Origin: Planctomycetota bacterium
GTDB lineage: Bacteria > Planctomycetota > UBA8108 > UBA1146
Assembly (NCBI GenBank): GCA_012960845.1
Contig: DUAN01000073.1
Span: 1,812-35,132, forward strand
Reading direction: 5' to 3'
Length of the DNA stretch: 33,321 bases
How positions within the stretch are numbered: the first letter of the stretch is position 1; each line of letters starts with the position of its first letter. Under the pieces are notes generated by a model. It saw only the letters and a program-made list of their open reading frames with translations, did no database searches and was not told the origin of the DNA. A program made the position numbers and the translations under genes. This document shows, piece after piece, positions 1 to 7,433 of the stretch.

Positions 1-1691
1 CACAGGATCGGAAGACCGTTGAACTGGTTCGCAAGCATTGTTGCGGAGTCAGCCAGGTCGACCTTGTCGTCACTGTTGCAATCACCACGCTGGAAGATCT
101 CCTCGGGAACAACGTGCACCAAGGTGTCGTTGCGCTCGTAAAGATGGAGCGATTCGAAGTCGATGACCACGTTGTTGTAGAGTGTCACGTCGCCATTACC
201 GTTGATGTCGTTGCACCACTCGATCAGCTGATCTTCGTTGCACTCGGCATCCATATCGACGGTGACGCGCATCTTACCGATCAATAGACGTCCATCCGCT
301 CCGTCACCGGAGGTGGCCATCGTCTGTGGCAAGGTCTGGCCCTCGAAGGGCGGCAGAGCGTCGAGCAGGAGCGCCACGATCAACTCGCAACCGTCTCCGT
401 CGTCGGGATCGTCATCGACCTGAACGGCGGTGTACTCGACACCTACCTGATCGAGGATCGAGCCGTTGAACTCCCAGGAATCCTCGTGAATCGTCAGGTT
501 ACAGTCGTAACAGACGGTGAAGGTGAAACCCTGGATGTAATCGTCTTCGTCAGCGTAGAAGAAACACAGATCACCAGTCTGGCCGTGGTACGCATAGTTC
601 CCGGCGCCCTCGTCGAAGGCAGTTTCCATCCAGAGAATGGTGTCTTCGGCGGGGACTCCAACGGGCTCACAGATGAAGTTTCCACTTTCCAGCAGAGGTG
701 CGACTGACAGACCCGCCACGACGATCACGTTGTCGAGACGAGGATCTCCAAGGGTGTCGTTTGCAAGAGCCAGGGTGCTGGACTCGGGTGGGGGAGGAGT
801 TCCCGGGTCTCCGAGCACATAGACGTTGGCGTTGTTACAGGAGTAGGTGTAAGTCGCGATGTGTTGGCCATTGCCCATCGGAATGGTCTGCGCATCGAAG
901 GGTGCCGTAAAGTCGACCACGACTCCCAATGTTCCACCGTCGGGGTAAATGTTGGAGAGCTGGAACTCTGCGTTGGCAGCATCCGTAGCTTCTCCGGTGG
1001 TAATACCTTCCAGGGTGAGGACCGCAGGATCATGAGTCACCGCAGTGACAAATCCTTGCACTCCGCCGAGGCTATTGTCGAGCAGAACCCGGGCATCGCC
1101 GGTGGTTCCAGTTCCGTCAGCGGGAGCCGATCCGCCCTCCATGATCATCGAAGCAGGGGGGGGCTCGAGCAGAGTCAAGGTACCGTTATTGAGCCCTAGA
1201 CCATCCGAGGCGCCGACCGAGAGGCCCGCTTGCACGATCAGATTGTCGAGCGGTGGAGAGTTCAGAGTGCCGTCGGTGAACGCGATCGATACCGGAGTAT
1301 CCGCAGTCACGACCACCTTTGGGGTCAGCGAGATGGTAGCGATCTCGATTCCCGAGCCTGCGGGGATCGTATCTCCGGTGAAGGGCGGCATAGAATCCAT
1401 CACCACTCCAAGTGTGGCTCCTCCGGGTAGAATCTCGGGGACCATCAGGTCAGCAGTACTGGCTGCGCCAGAGGTGCTGATGTCGGTGGCGGTGACCATC
1501 GAGTCGTCGTATCCGATCGCGAGCACGAAGCCCTGGACATCGGACGTGGCATCCATCGTGATGCTAAGAGTGGTGGATCCCAGACCCAGCACACTGCCAT
1601 CACTGATGGTCAAAGACTGTTGGGCAGATACCATTGATCCAAGAGACAACATCAAGACTAATGTTGAGAATGAAACTGTAAGAGGACGCAT
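1..1691 (-). CDS. Exported protein with cohesin-like repeats and a dockerin-type repeat (C-terminus beyond window)
   Basis: The frame is open for 563 codons and runs off the left edge, so the C-terminus is missing. The ATG at 1691 follows GGAGGG with an 8-nt spacer. Residues 1-24 form a signal peptide ending in VSAQQ. Three beta-rich repeats of about 150-200 residues follow (roughly 25-176, 177-330, 331-530). Each shares the pattern 'VQGF' near the start, 'GGTLGVV-D--PPF-GQTIP' in the middle and 'LDN-IV-AGLSV' at the end, which resembles cohesin-type carbohydrate-attachment modules. From residue 534 a calcium-loop motif RGDCNSDDKVDLAD matches the first half of a type I dockerin repeat. Known for the families: cohesin and dockerin pair to build extracellular complexes, and in Planctomycetota-like bacteria similar dockerin ends occur on many secreted proteins. 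The protein is probably cell-surface or secreted; its ligand is unknown. The domain assignment is by pattern only. Confidence 0.8.
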   Translation of the reverse strand, partial: MRPLTVSFSTLVLMLSLGSMVSAQQSLTISDGSVLGLGSTTLSITMDATSDVQGFVLAIGYDDSMVTATDISTSGAASTADLMVPEILPGGATLGVVMDSMPPFTGDTIPAGSGIEIATISLTPKVVVTADTPVSIAFTDGTLNSPPLDNLIVQAGLSVGASDGLGLNNGTLTLLEPPPASMIMEGGSAPADGTGTTGDARVLLDNSLGGVQGFVTAVTHDPAVLTLEGITTGEATDAANAEFQLSNIYPDGGTLGVVVDFTAPFDAQTIPMGNGQHIATYTYSCNNANVYVLGDPGTPPPPESSTLALANDTLGDPRLDNVIVVAGLSVAPLLESGNFICEPVGVPAEDTILWMETAFDEGAGNYAYHGQTGDLCFFYADEDDYIQGFTFTVCYDCNLTIHEDSWEFNGSILDQVGVEYTAVQVDDDPDDGDGCELIVALLLDALPPFEGQTLPQTMATSGDGADGRLLIGKMRVTVDMDAECNEDQLIEWCNDINGNGDVTLYNNVVIDFESLHLYERNDTLVHVVPEEIFQRGDCNSDDKVDLADSATMLANQFNGLPIL

Positions 1692-1773
1692 AACACCATC
1701 CCTCCGAATGGGAGTACAAACTCCGAGGCGTCCGGCTCAATTCAGAAAAACCTGAGAGTCGAGCCAAAAGTGA

Positions 1774-1848
1774 TTAGACGAATACATACGAACCGAAAAT
1801 AATCAGCGAGAGCCACTTGGCCCCGGCCGGTTCAACAACTTCACTCAT
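1774..1848 (-). CDS. Possible 24-residue membrane microprotein
   Basis: A short ATG-to-TAA frame lies in the leader upstream of the cohesin/dockerin gene on the same strand. It would encode an acidic N-terminus (MSEVVEPAGAK) followed by a hydrophobic stretch (WLSLIIFGSYVFV). An AGGAG-type element is present, but about 16 nt upstream, which is too far to be convincing. It may be a leader peptide, a microprotein or chance. Confidence 0.15.
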   Translation of the reverse strand: MSEVVEPAGAKWLSLIIFGSYVFV

Positions 1849-1949
1849 CTTTATGAGCGAATCTCTCCTGAATGTTAGCGTGGTATGTATTGCCGATCAA
1901 GGAGATGTTATGTTGACTTTACTGACTATGTAGTTGATATTGTTAATAA

Positions 1950-3581
1950 TTATGTATTGGAAACTACGCCACCGCCGCGGGGGTCTGCGACACCCACGAG
2001 GCCACGGTGTGGGGTGCGGGCGATCAACTGAAAATCGCCGATGGCACTTCTACGAGCGCATACGTGACCGAGAGCCAGAAGAGACTGTTCGGTGGAGGTC
2101 GGGACGGCGGCCTCGAGGAAGATGCGATCTGGCAGGCATTGATGGTGAATCTTCGGTGCGGTGATCGAATTCTCTGGAGAAAGTCCTAAGCGGGTCAATC
2201 CGAGCAGAACTTGAAAGACATTGGTGATGATGGTGGGGCCGCCGGGCGTGCCGAGCACCGCATCGACATTTCCTTCTTCATCGAGCAAGACGGTCGGGCT
2301 CATCGAGGAGAGTGGTCGTTTTCCCGGTGCGACTGCGTTGGCGGATCCCTGGATCAGGCCGAATAGGTTCGGTTCGCCGGGGTGGGCGGTGAAATCGTCC
2401 ATCTCGTTGTTGAGCAGGAACCCCGCCGCGGGAACCAGCACCTTGCTGCCAAATGAGCCGTTGAGAGTGGTGGTCACAGCCACGCCATTGCCGTGGCAGT
2501 CGATGACGCTGTAGTGGGTGGTCTGCTCACTTTCCTTGACCGGTGGGGAGTCCTTGAGGAGATCCGCAGAACTGGACGCAGAGGATCGATCGATGGTGGC
2601 AGCGAGGCGGTCCAGTCGCTTCTTGTCCTGCAACATCTCCAACGGGCAGGCCACGTGATCGGGATCGCCCAGGTATTGATTTCGGTCGGCAAAAGAAAGT
2701 CGCATCACCTCGGCCAGAAGATGATACAGCTGTGGCGATTCCGCATCGGTGCTGCCGATTTTGAATCGTTCCAGCATCCTCGACATCTGGGCGAGACAGA
2801 TTCCACCGGATGAAGGGGGAGGCATCGACACCGCAGAACCGTTGGAGATGGGGAACCGGATCGGCTTCCGCTCCACTGGACGATAGTCGAGGAGGTCCTT
2901 GGCGGAGATCAGTCCTCCTCCCCGTTTCATCTCGATGACGATGTGGTCGGCGACTTCACCATCATAAAAGCCGGCGATTCCTCGTTCGATGATGATCTCA
3001 AGAGTCCTGGCCAGGTCCGGCTGGCGAAACAGCTTTCCCTCTCCGATCACTGCTCCATCGGGGAAAAAGGTGTCTGCGGTCGCCTCGAAGCGGAGCATCG
3101 ATTTCTTCGAAGCGACGAGCATCCGGTGAGTTCTGGCTGGCAACAGGAAGCCGCCTTGCGCCAGCAGCCGGGCCGGTTCGATCACCTGTCGACGGGTCAT
3201 GGTTCCCCACCGCTCCAGGGCGGTGAGCATGCCAGAGACCGATCCGGGTACTCCTGCGGCGAGGTGTCCCAGCAGCGAAGCGGAACGGTTCCCCGCTGCA
3301 GCGGCCTGGGTGTACATGTCGGAGGTGGCGGCCCCGGGAGCGACTTCCCTGAAGTCGAGGGAGACTTCTGAGCGTTGTTTCTTCTCGCGCCCGATCGAGC
3401 CGACCAGGAATCCACCTCCTCCGAGGTTGCCGGCAGCAGGGTAGGTCACCGCCAGGGCAAATCCGATCGCAACCGCCGCATCGATGGCATTGCCTCCCTG
3501 TCGTAAGATATCGGTGCCCACCCCTGCGGCCAGCGGTTCTGCTGCGGCGACGATTCCACGGCCCTTCTTCATATCGACCAT
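1950..3581 (-). CDS. ggt: Gamma-glutamyltransferase (gamma-glutamyltranspeptidase), Ntn-hydrolase
   Basis: This 543-residue protein cleaves the gamma-glutamyl bond of glutathione and related peptides, by hydrolysis or transpeptidation. The N-terminal GGNAIDAAVA and NLGGGGF motifs are typical of the family. The autoprocessing and nucleophile motif TTHYS places the catalytic threonine at residue 354, giving a large subunit of about 353 and a small subunit of about 190 residues. The later LNNEMDDF and PLSSMSPT motifs also fit. The ATG at 3581 has AGGAGAGG upstream, inside the end of the preceding asparaginase gene. There is no signal peptide: the protein starts directly in the catalytic fold, whereas most bacterial family members are exported. 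The upstream asparaginase is in the same frame and separated only by TAA-CCG. The product may therefore act in the cytoplasm, or reach the envelope only as a readthrough fusion. Confidence 0.93.
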   Translation of the reverse strand: MVDMKKGRGIVAAAEPLAAGVGTDILRQGGNAIDAAVAIGFALAVTYPAAGNLGGGGFLVGSIGREKKQRSEVSLDFREVAPGAATSDMYTQAAAAGNRSASLLGHLAAGVPGSVSGMLTALERWGTMTRRQVIEPARLLAQGGFLLPARTHRMLVASKKSMLRFEATADTFFPDGAVIGEGKLFRQPDLARTLEIIIERGIAGFYDGEVADHIVIEMKRGGGLISAKDLLDYRPVERKPIRFPISNGSAVSMPPPSSGGICLAQMSRMLERFKIGSTDAESPQLYHLLAEVMRLSFADRNQYLGDPDHVACPLEMLQDKKRLDRLAATIDRSSASSSADLLKDSPPVKESEQTTHYSVIDCHGNGVAVTTTLNGSFGSKVLVPAAGFLLNNEMDDFTAHPGEPNLFGLIQGSANAVAPGKRPLSSMSPTVLLDEEGNVDAVLGTPGGPTIITNVFQVLLGLTRLGLSPENSITAPKIHHQCLPDRIFLEAAVPTSTEQSLLALGHVCARRSAIGDFQLIARTPHRGLVGVADPRGGGVVSNT

Positions 3582-3584
3582 CGG

Positions 3585-4562
3585 TTAGCCTCTCCTCTTG
3601 TGCGGTTTCACCTCGATCACTTCAGTCTGGTTTCCACGGGTGATGGCATAGTGGAATCTCGAGCCGATGGCACCAGCACCCCAGGCGCCACTTTTCGAGA
3701 GTGCCACGAAAGCGGCCTGGACTGCCGGGTTCTGCCCCTTCCTCATGAGGATCCGGTCGAGTGCTTCCTCGATCGCTTGCTCTGGAGTGGCACCCTGTCG
3801 CATCCGCTCGACCACCAGGAAGGAGCCACAGACCTTCGAGATCTCCTCACCCATTCCGGTGGCGACGCATCCTCCGACCGAGTCATCGGCGTACAAGCCG
3901 TGTCCCACGATGGGAGAATCTCCCACCCTTCCGGGAAGTTTCCAGGCCATGCCACTGGTCGTGCACGCCGCAGCGATGGATCCCTGGGAACTGAGGGCGA
4001 CCTGTCCGAGGGTGTCGTGTCCCTCGGGGGCGCCGAGACGGTCCGGGTGTTTTTTCAGCCACTTCTGATAGGCGGCTCGCGCTCCATCGGACAGGGTTTC
4101 CTCGCCGGAGAATCCCTGCTCTTCGGCGAATGAGCGGGCGCCGTCTCCGACCAGGATCAGATGGGGAGAGTTTTCCATCACCTTTCGGGCGACTTGCACC
4201 GGGTGGCGGTACCCGGTCAGCGCGCAAACCGCTCCTCCATCCAGAGTGCTTCCATCAAAGACAGCGGCATCCAGTTCGACGTCGCCGTCTCTGTTAGGGA
4301 ATCCTCCGTATCCTACGGTCGAGATGGCAGGATTGGCCTCGGCGGTCATCACGCCGCGCTCCACCGCATCGAGAGCGGTCCCACCCGATTGCAAGACTTG
4401 CAGGGCTTCAAGATTGGCTGCCTTGCCAAAGGGCCAGGTCGAGATGATGACGGGCAATTCGGTGGCTGCCTTGCCCGACCCTTCCTGCCCTCGGACCCCG
4501 GCAGAAGCGAGGAAGCCGACACCGGCTGCGGCTCCTCGGAGTAAGAAAGTTCGCCTCCTCAT
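3585..4562 (-). CDS. N4-(beta-N-acetylglucosaminyl)-L-asparaginase / isoaspartyl peptidase family, Tat-exported
   Basis: This 325-residue type 2 asparaginase-family Ntn-hydrolase acts on asparagine-linked glycan stubs or beta-aspartyl/isoaspartyl peptides. The N-terminus MRRRTFLLRGAAAGVG is a twin-arginine signal, so the enzyme should be exported folded. The autocleavage site is GHDTLGQVA, with nucleophile Thr184. The substrate-pocket motifs RVGDSPIVGHG and GGCVATGMGEE follow, as in aspartylglucosaminidases. The ATG at 4562 has AAGGAG upstream with a short spacer. The frame stays open upstream to 4994, but that extension lacks homology and would bury the Tat signal. The gene is followed after 3 nt by ggt in the same frame. 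Both enzymes are Ntn-hydrolases acting on side-chain amide bonds, which suggests a shared scavenging role. The substrate is inferred from the family only. Confidence 0.88.
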   Translation of the reverse strand: MRRRTFLLRGAAAGVGFLASAGVRGQEGSGKAATELPVIISTWPFGKAANLEALQVLQSGGTALDAVERGVMTAEANPAISTVGYGGFPNRDGDVELDAAVFDGSTLDGGAVCALTGYRHPVQVARKVMENSPHLILVGDGARSFAEEQGFSGEETLSDGARAAYQKWLKKHPDRLGAPEGHDTLGQVALSSQGSIAAACTTSGMAWKLPGRVGDSPIVGHGLYADDSVGGCVATGMGEEISKVCGSFLVVERMRQGATPEQAIEEALDRILMRKGQNPAVQAAFVALSKSGAWGAGAIGSRFHYAITRGNQTEVIEVKPHKRRG

Positions 4563-4579
4563 GCATTGCTCCTTTCGAG

Positions 4580-4679
4580 CCGGGTCAGCGCAAGCCACTA
4601 CAGAGGAGAGTCTGGTGGATCCGGTACTCTCCGGCAACCCTCGCACTGGCGAGTGCATGAGGCTAGGATCTCGACCCGG
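4580..4679 (+). ncRNA. Candidate structured 5' leader RNA (multi-helix junction) of the helicase gene
   Basis: The 132-nt divergent intergenic region folds into an ordered set of helices when read on the + strand. An outer 7-bp helix pairs CCGGGTC (4580-4586) with GACCCGG (4673-4679). AGCC (4593-4596) can pair with GGCT (4661-4664). A long hairpin pairs GGAGAGT plus CTGG (4605-4615) with CCGG plus ACTCTCC, leaving one bulged T and a 5-nt loop. GGCAACC follows directly, then a hairpin CTCGC-ACTG-GCGAG (4640-4653), then TGC. The Shine-Dalgarno-like GGAAGGA overlaps the 3' strand of the outer helix. The order 'helix, GGCAACC, hairpin, TGC' resembles the SAM-I/SAM-IV riboswitch core. However, the kink-turn and the usual CC-GG closure of the second hairpin are missing, so the class is not assigned. 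It could also serve the divergent asparaginase gene. Confidence 0.35.
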
Positions 4680-4694
4680 AAGGACACCGATCAG

Positions 4695-6734
4695 ATGCGA
4701 CTCGACCTCGATGTACTGAATCCCGAGCAACGAGAGGCGGTGGAGCACCCCGGTGGCCCACTGCTGGTGCTGGCTGGAGCGGGGACCGGGAAAACCCGGG
4801 TCATCACCTACAGGATCGCTCACTTGATGGCGCAGCAGGGTATCCAGGGAGATCGAATTCTCGGGATCACATTCACCAACAAGGCCGCTCGCGAGATGCG
4901 GAATCGACTGCAGCGGATGTATCCAGACCTCGATCCTATGCCGGTCCTGTCCACTTTCCATGGCTTTGGATTGGCGCTGATTCGCCAGGAACATCGATCA
5001 TGCGGGCTCCGCTCGAGATTCCCGATCTACGACGATTCCGATGTCCGGAGCGTGTTGACCGAAATTGTTCGCCACCTCGCAGGTATGTCGCAAGCAGAAG
5101 CGAGGGTCGATGACGTGAAGGGAGTGATCTCCCGCTGGAAGTCGCAGTTTCTCGCACCCGAAAGGGCACTGGAAGCCTCTGCAGATTCCTTCGAGGAGCT
5201 GTGTGCACGCGCTTTTCTACGCTATCGCGATCGAATGAAAGGCCTCAATGCGGTCGATTTCGATGACCTGATCCAGTTGCCGGTGCTTTTACTCGAGCAA
5301 GATGAAGAGGCCAGAAAACGGTGGAGTGGTCGATATGATCACCTGTTGATCGATGAGTACCAGGATACCAATTCTGCCCAGTTCCGACTGGCCCGAGCGC
5401 TGGTCGGTGAGCAGCAAAATCTCTGTGTGGTTGGCGATGACGACCAGTCGATCTATCGCTTTCGCGGAGCAGAGGTGGAAAAGATCCTCTCCTTCAGGAA
5501 GGACTTCCCTGCGGCTCATGTGGTGACACTCGAGCGGAATTATCGTTCGGTGGGGTCGATTCTTGAGGCGGCTCACGCGGTGATTTCTCGCAATCCCAAC
5601 AGGCATCCAAAGAAGTTGATTTCCCAGCGGGGACCGGGCTCTCCGATTCCATTTCTCATCTGTGATGGAGAGATGGAAGAAGCATCAGAGGTGGTTCGAT
5701 CGATTCATGAGGCTCGAAGGAGTGGTCTTCCCCTGTCGAAGCAGGCGGTACTTCTCAGGTCTGCCATCCAGGCGCGACCGTTCGAGGAGAAACTGCGTTT
5801 TTACGAGATTCCCTACACCATCATCGGGGGCATGAGTTTCTTCGACCGAAGAGAGGTGCGAGATGTCGTCGCCTATCTCAGATGCGTGGTGTTCCCGACC
5901 GATGACATCGCCTTGTTACGGATTCTCAACACTCCGAGGAGGGGCTTCGGTGGAGTCGCTCGGGAACGGATCGACGAACAGGCTCGAAGCAGTGGTAGGG
6001 GTGTGCAGGAGGTGCTGAAGGACCCACAGGTGCTGGAGAAGATCTCTGCCCTCTCACGCAAGGGGGCACGGCAACTGGTCGATGCTCTCGACACTGCCAG
6101 GGCACAGCTGGCGATCGATGGTCGCAAGGCTCTGTGCCAGTTGCTGGAGGATGTCAAGTATGATGACCAGTTGAAGGAAATCGCCGGGACCGATCCGATG
6201 GAGCTGGAATCGAGAAGAAGCGTCATCGATGGATTGCTCGATTCGATCTCGCACTACGAGAGCAAGCACGGTCCAGGAAATCTCCAGGAATGGTTGCGCA
6301 ATATCACGCTGGAGCCGAGGGACGATGGAAGCGAGGAGCAGGGAGAGGTGTTGACTCTGATGACCTTTCACGGAGCCAAGGGTCTCGAGTTTCCGCTGGT
6401 CCATCTGGTGGGAGTCGAGGAGGGCCTGATCCCTCACCGGAGAGCGCTGGCGGAAGATGGAGATGCGGGAGAGGAAGAGGAGCGTCGTTTGATGTACGTG
6501 GCGATGACCCGCGCGATGGATCACCTGATCATCTCGATGGCACGGCAGCGGCGACGATATGGCAAGGACCTCGAGTGTGAGGAGAGTCGCTTCGTGCTCG
6601 ATATTCCGCAGGAGCATCTGGTGCGGCGCGAGATTCAAGAACAGGAGCGTCCGGTGCTGGAGGGAAGCAGTGCGAGGGAACGATTGCAGCAGATGCGAGA
6701 GCGGCTCGGTGAGGTCGACTCGAATGAATCTTGA
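4695..6734 (+). CDS. UvrD/PcrA-type superfamily 1A DNA helicase
   Basis: This 679-residue ATP-dependent 3'-5' DNA helicase belongs to the UvrD/Rep/PcrA group, which works in nucleotide-excision and mismatch repair and in removing blocks at forks. Motifs in order are the Q-motif LNPEQREAV (8-16), Walker A AGAGTGKT (27-34), TFTNKAAREM (motif Ia), LLIDEYQDTN (motif II), VVGDDDQSIYRFRGA (motif III), LERNYRS (motif IV), TFHGAKGLEFP (motif V) and YVAMTRA (motif VI). It is slightly shorter than the usual 720-730 residues because the C-terminal tail is short. The ATG at 4695 was chosen because the family N-terminus begins there and GGAAGGA lies 10 nt upstream; the frame is open further upstream without homology. 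The choice between uvrD, pcrA and rep cannot be made from sequence alone. Confidence 0.93.
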   Translation: MRLDLDVLNPEQREAVEHPGGPLLVLAGAGTGKTRVITYRIAHLMAQQGIQGDRILGITFTNKAAREMRNRLQRMYPDLDPMPVLSTFHGFGLALIRQEHRSCGLRSRFPIYDDSDVRSVLTEIVRHLAGMSQAEARVDDVKGVISRWKSQFLAPERALEASADSFEELCARAFLRYRDRMKGLNAVDFDDLIQLPVLLLEQDEEARKRWSGRYDHLLIDEYQDTNSAQFRLARALVGEQQNLCVVGDDDQSIYRFRGAEVEKILSFRKDFPAAHVVTLERNYRSVGSILEAAHAVISRNPNRHPKKLISQRGPGSPIPFLICDGEMEEASEVVRSIHEARRSGLPLSKQAVLLRSAIQARPFEEKLRFYEIPYTIIGGMSFFDRREVRDVVAYLRCVVFPTDDIALLRILNTPRRGFGGVARERIDEQARSSGRGVQEVLKDPQVLEKISALSRKGARQLVDALDTARAQLAIDGRKALCQLLEDVKYDDQLKEIAGTDPMELESRRSVIDGLLDSISHYESKHGPGNLQEWLRNITLEPRDDGSEEQGEVLTLMTFHGAKGLEFPLVHLVGVEEGLIPHRRALAEDGDAGEEEERRLMYVAMTRAMDHLIISMARQRRRYGKDLECEESRFVLDIPQEHLVRREIQEQERPVLEGSSARERLQQMRERLGEVDSNES

Positions 6735-6747
6735 AGGAATCTTGAAG
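6726..6747 (+). repeat. Tandem 11-bp duplication across the helicase stop codon
   Basis: GAATCTTGAAG occurs twice back to back. The first copy contains the last codons and the TGA stop, and the second copy is non-coding. It lies 22 bp upstream of the 14-bp repeat array. Confidence 0.8.
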
Positions 6748-6769
6748 GGGCGCAGGTTCGCACTGAATT

Positions 6770-6825
6770 CGAACTTCTGAACTCGAACTTCTGAACTCGA
6801 ACTTCTGAACTCGAACTTCTGAACT
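6770..6825 (+). repeat. Four perfect tandem copies of a 14-bp unit after the helicase gene
   Basis: CGAACTTCTGAACT is repeated four times without mismatch between the convergent helicase gene and the small membrane-protein gene. The + strand has twice as many C as G and no obvious hairpin, so the transcript would be unstructured and YC-rich. It may help Rho-dependent termination, or it may simply be a young slippage repeat. Confidence 0.9.
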
Positions 6826-6852
6826 CACACGGATCGAGTCATGTCCTCAGGA

Positions 6853-7269
6853 TCAGTGATTTCGAATCCACTTCGAGGCGGCAGGACTCGGTTCAGAGTT
6901 CTCGCCGGCACTCCCTTGCCAGCCGATCAGAAAGATAGCGGTCAGCGCAAGGATGGCGAGGACTCTGAGCAGGCTCATGGGAACCAGTGGCAGGGGTTCG
7001 GCTGGGAGAAGCGCTGGAAGTGGCTCGACTGCAGGAGAGATCGTCAAAGGGCAGAGGACCTGCTGGGACGAGGGCATCGCGGTCTCCATCGCGGTCTCCA
7101 TCGCGGTCTCCATCGCGGTCTCATTCTCGGGATCGAATCTGGGCGACAGCGGCAGCGGTGGATGACTGACGATATCGAGCCACTGTGACTCACGACTGGG
7201 AGATTCACCGGTGGCTTCGGAGCCCTCTTCAGGGGTAGATTGTGGGGTATTCAGGGGGTCCTGCTGCAT
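6853..7269 (-). CDS. Small hypothetical protein with in-frame repeat and one C-terminal membrane helix
   Basis: The protein has 138 residues and I do not recognise it. The ATG at 7269 is preceded by GGAGG with a 5-nt spacer. The frame is open up to 7389, but there is no better start there. Residues 1-45 are Pro/Ser/Glu-rich and probably disordered. Residues 50-65 form a tandem 'META' repeat encoded by four identical 12-bp units. Residues 71-97 are Pro/Leu-rich. Residues 99-117 (SLLRVLAILALTAIFLIGW) form one hydrophobic helix, followed by a short polar tail. This looks like a tail-anchored or single-pass protein with a long disordered cytoplasmic arm. It is convergent with the helicase gene and divergent from kdsD, from which it is separated by 164 bp. 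Confidence 0.6.
   Translation of the reverse strand: MQQDPLNTPQSTPEEGSEATGESPSRESQWLDIVSHPPLPLSPRFDPENETAMETAMETAMETAMPSSQQVLCPLTISPAVEPLPALLPAEPLPLVPMSLLRVLAILALTAIFLIGWQGSAGENSEPSPAASKWIRNH
7075..7122. repeat. Four perfect 12-bp tandem units inside a coding region (META repeat)
   Basis: CATCGCGGTCTC occurs four times in a row (+ strand). Because the unit is a multiple of three, copy-number change would keep the minus-strand frame and add or remove four residues (Met-Glu-Thr-Ala) per unit. Confidence 0.9.
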
Positions 7270-7342
7270 CGCTGCCTCCGGCGGAGTTTCGGTTCTTCCT
7301 CCTCCTTCATCGACTCTTCTGGGGCAAACCTTTAGCCTTTCC

Positions 7343-7371
7343 TTGAGAGAATCGCACTTCCAGAGCATGAT
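7343..7371 (+). promoter_or_regulatory. Candidate sigma-70 promoter of kdsD
   Basis: TTGAGA (-35, five of six) and CATGAT (-10, four of six) are separated by 17 bp. They lie 63 bp upstream of the kdsD start, in the divergent intergenic region. The call rests only on the match to the consensus. Confidence 0.35.
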
Positions 7372-7433
7372 GCGACGATCCAGTTTCACGATGAGAATCG
7401 CAGTTACCGCAGATCCGAGGAAGGAGTTCCGTC

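Noticed and set aside
4580-4679. Possible tRNA because of the 7-bp outer helix
   Set aside because: There is no T-arm (GGTTCNANNCC) next to the 3' strand, no anticodon arm and no CCA end, and the element is about 100 nt long.
4563-4994. N-terminal extension of the asparaginase to 4994
   Set aside because: It would overlap the helicase gene on the other strand and place the Tat signal 144 residues inside the protein.
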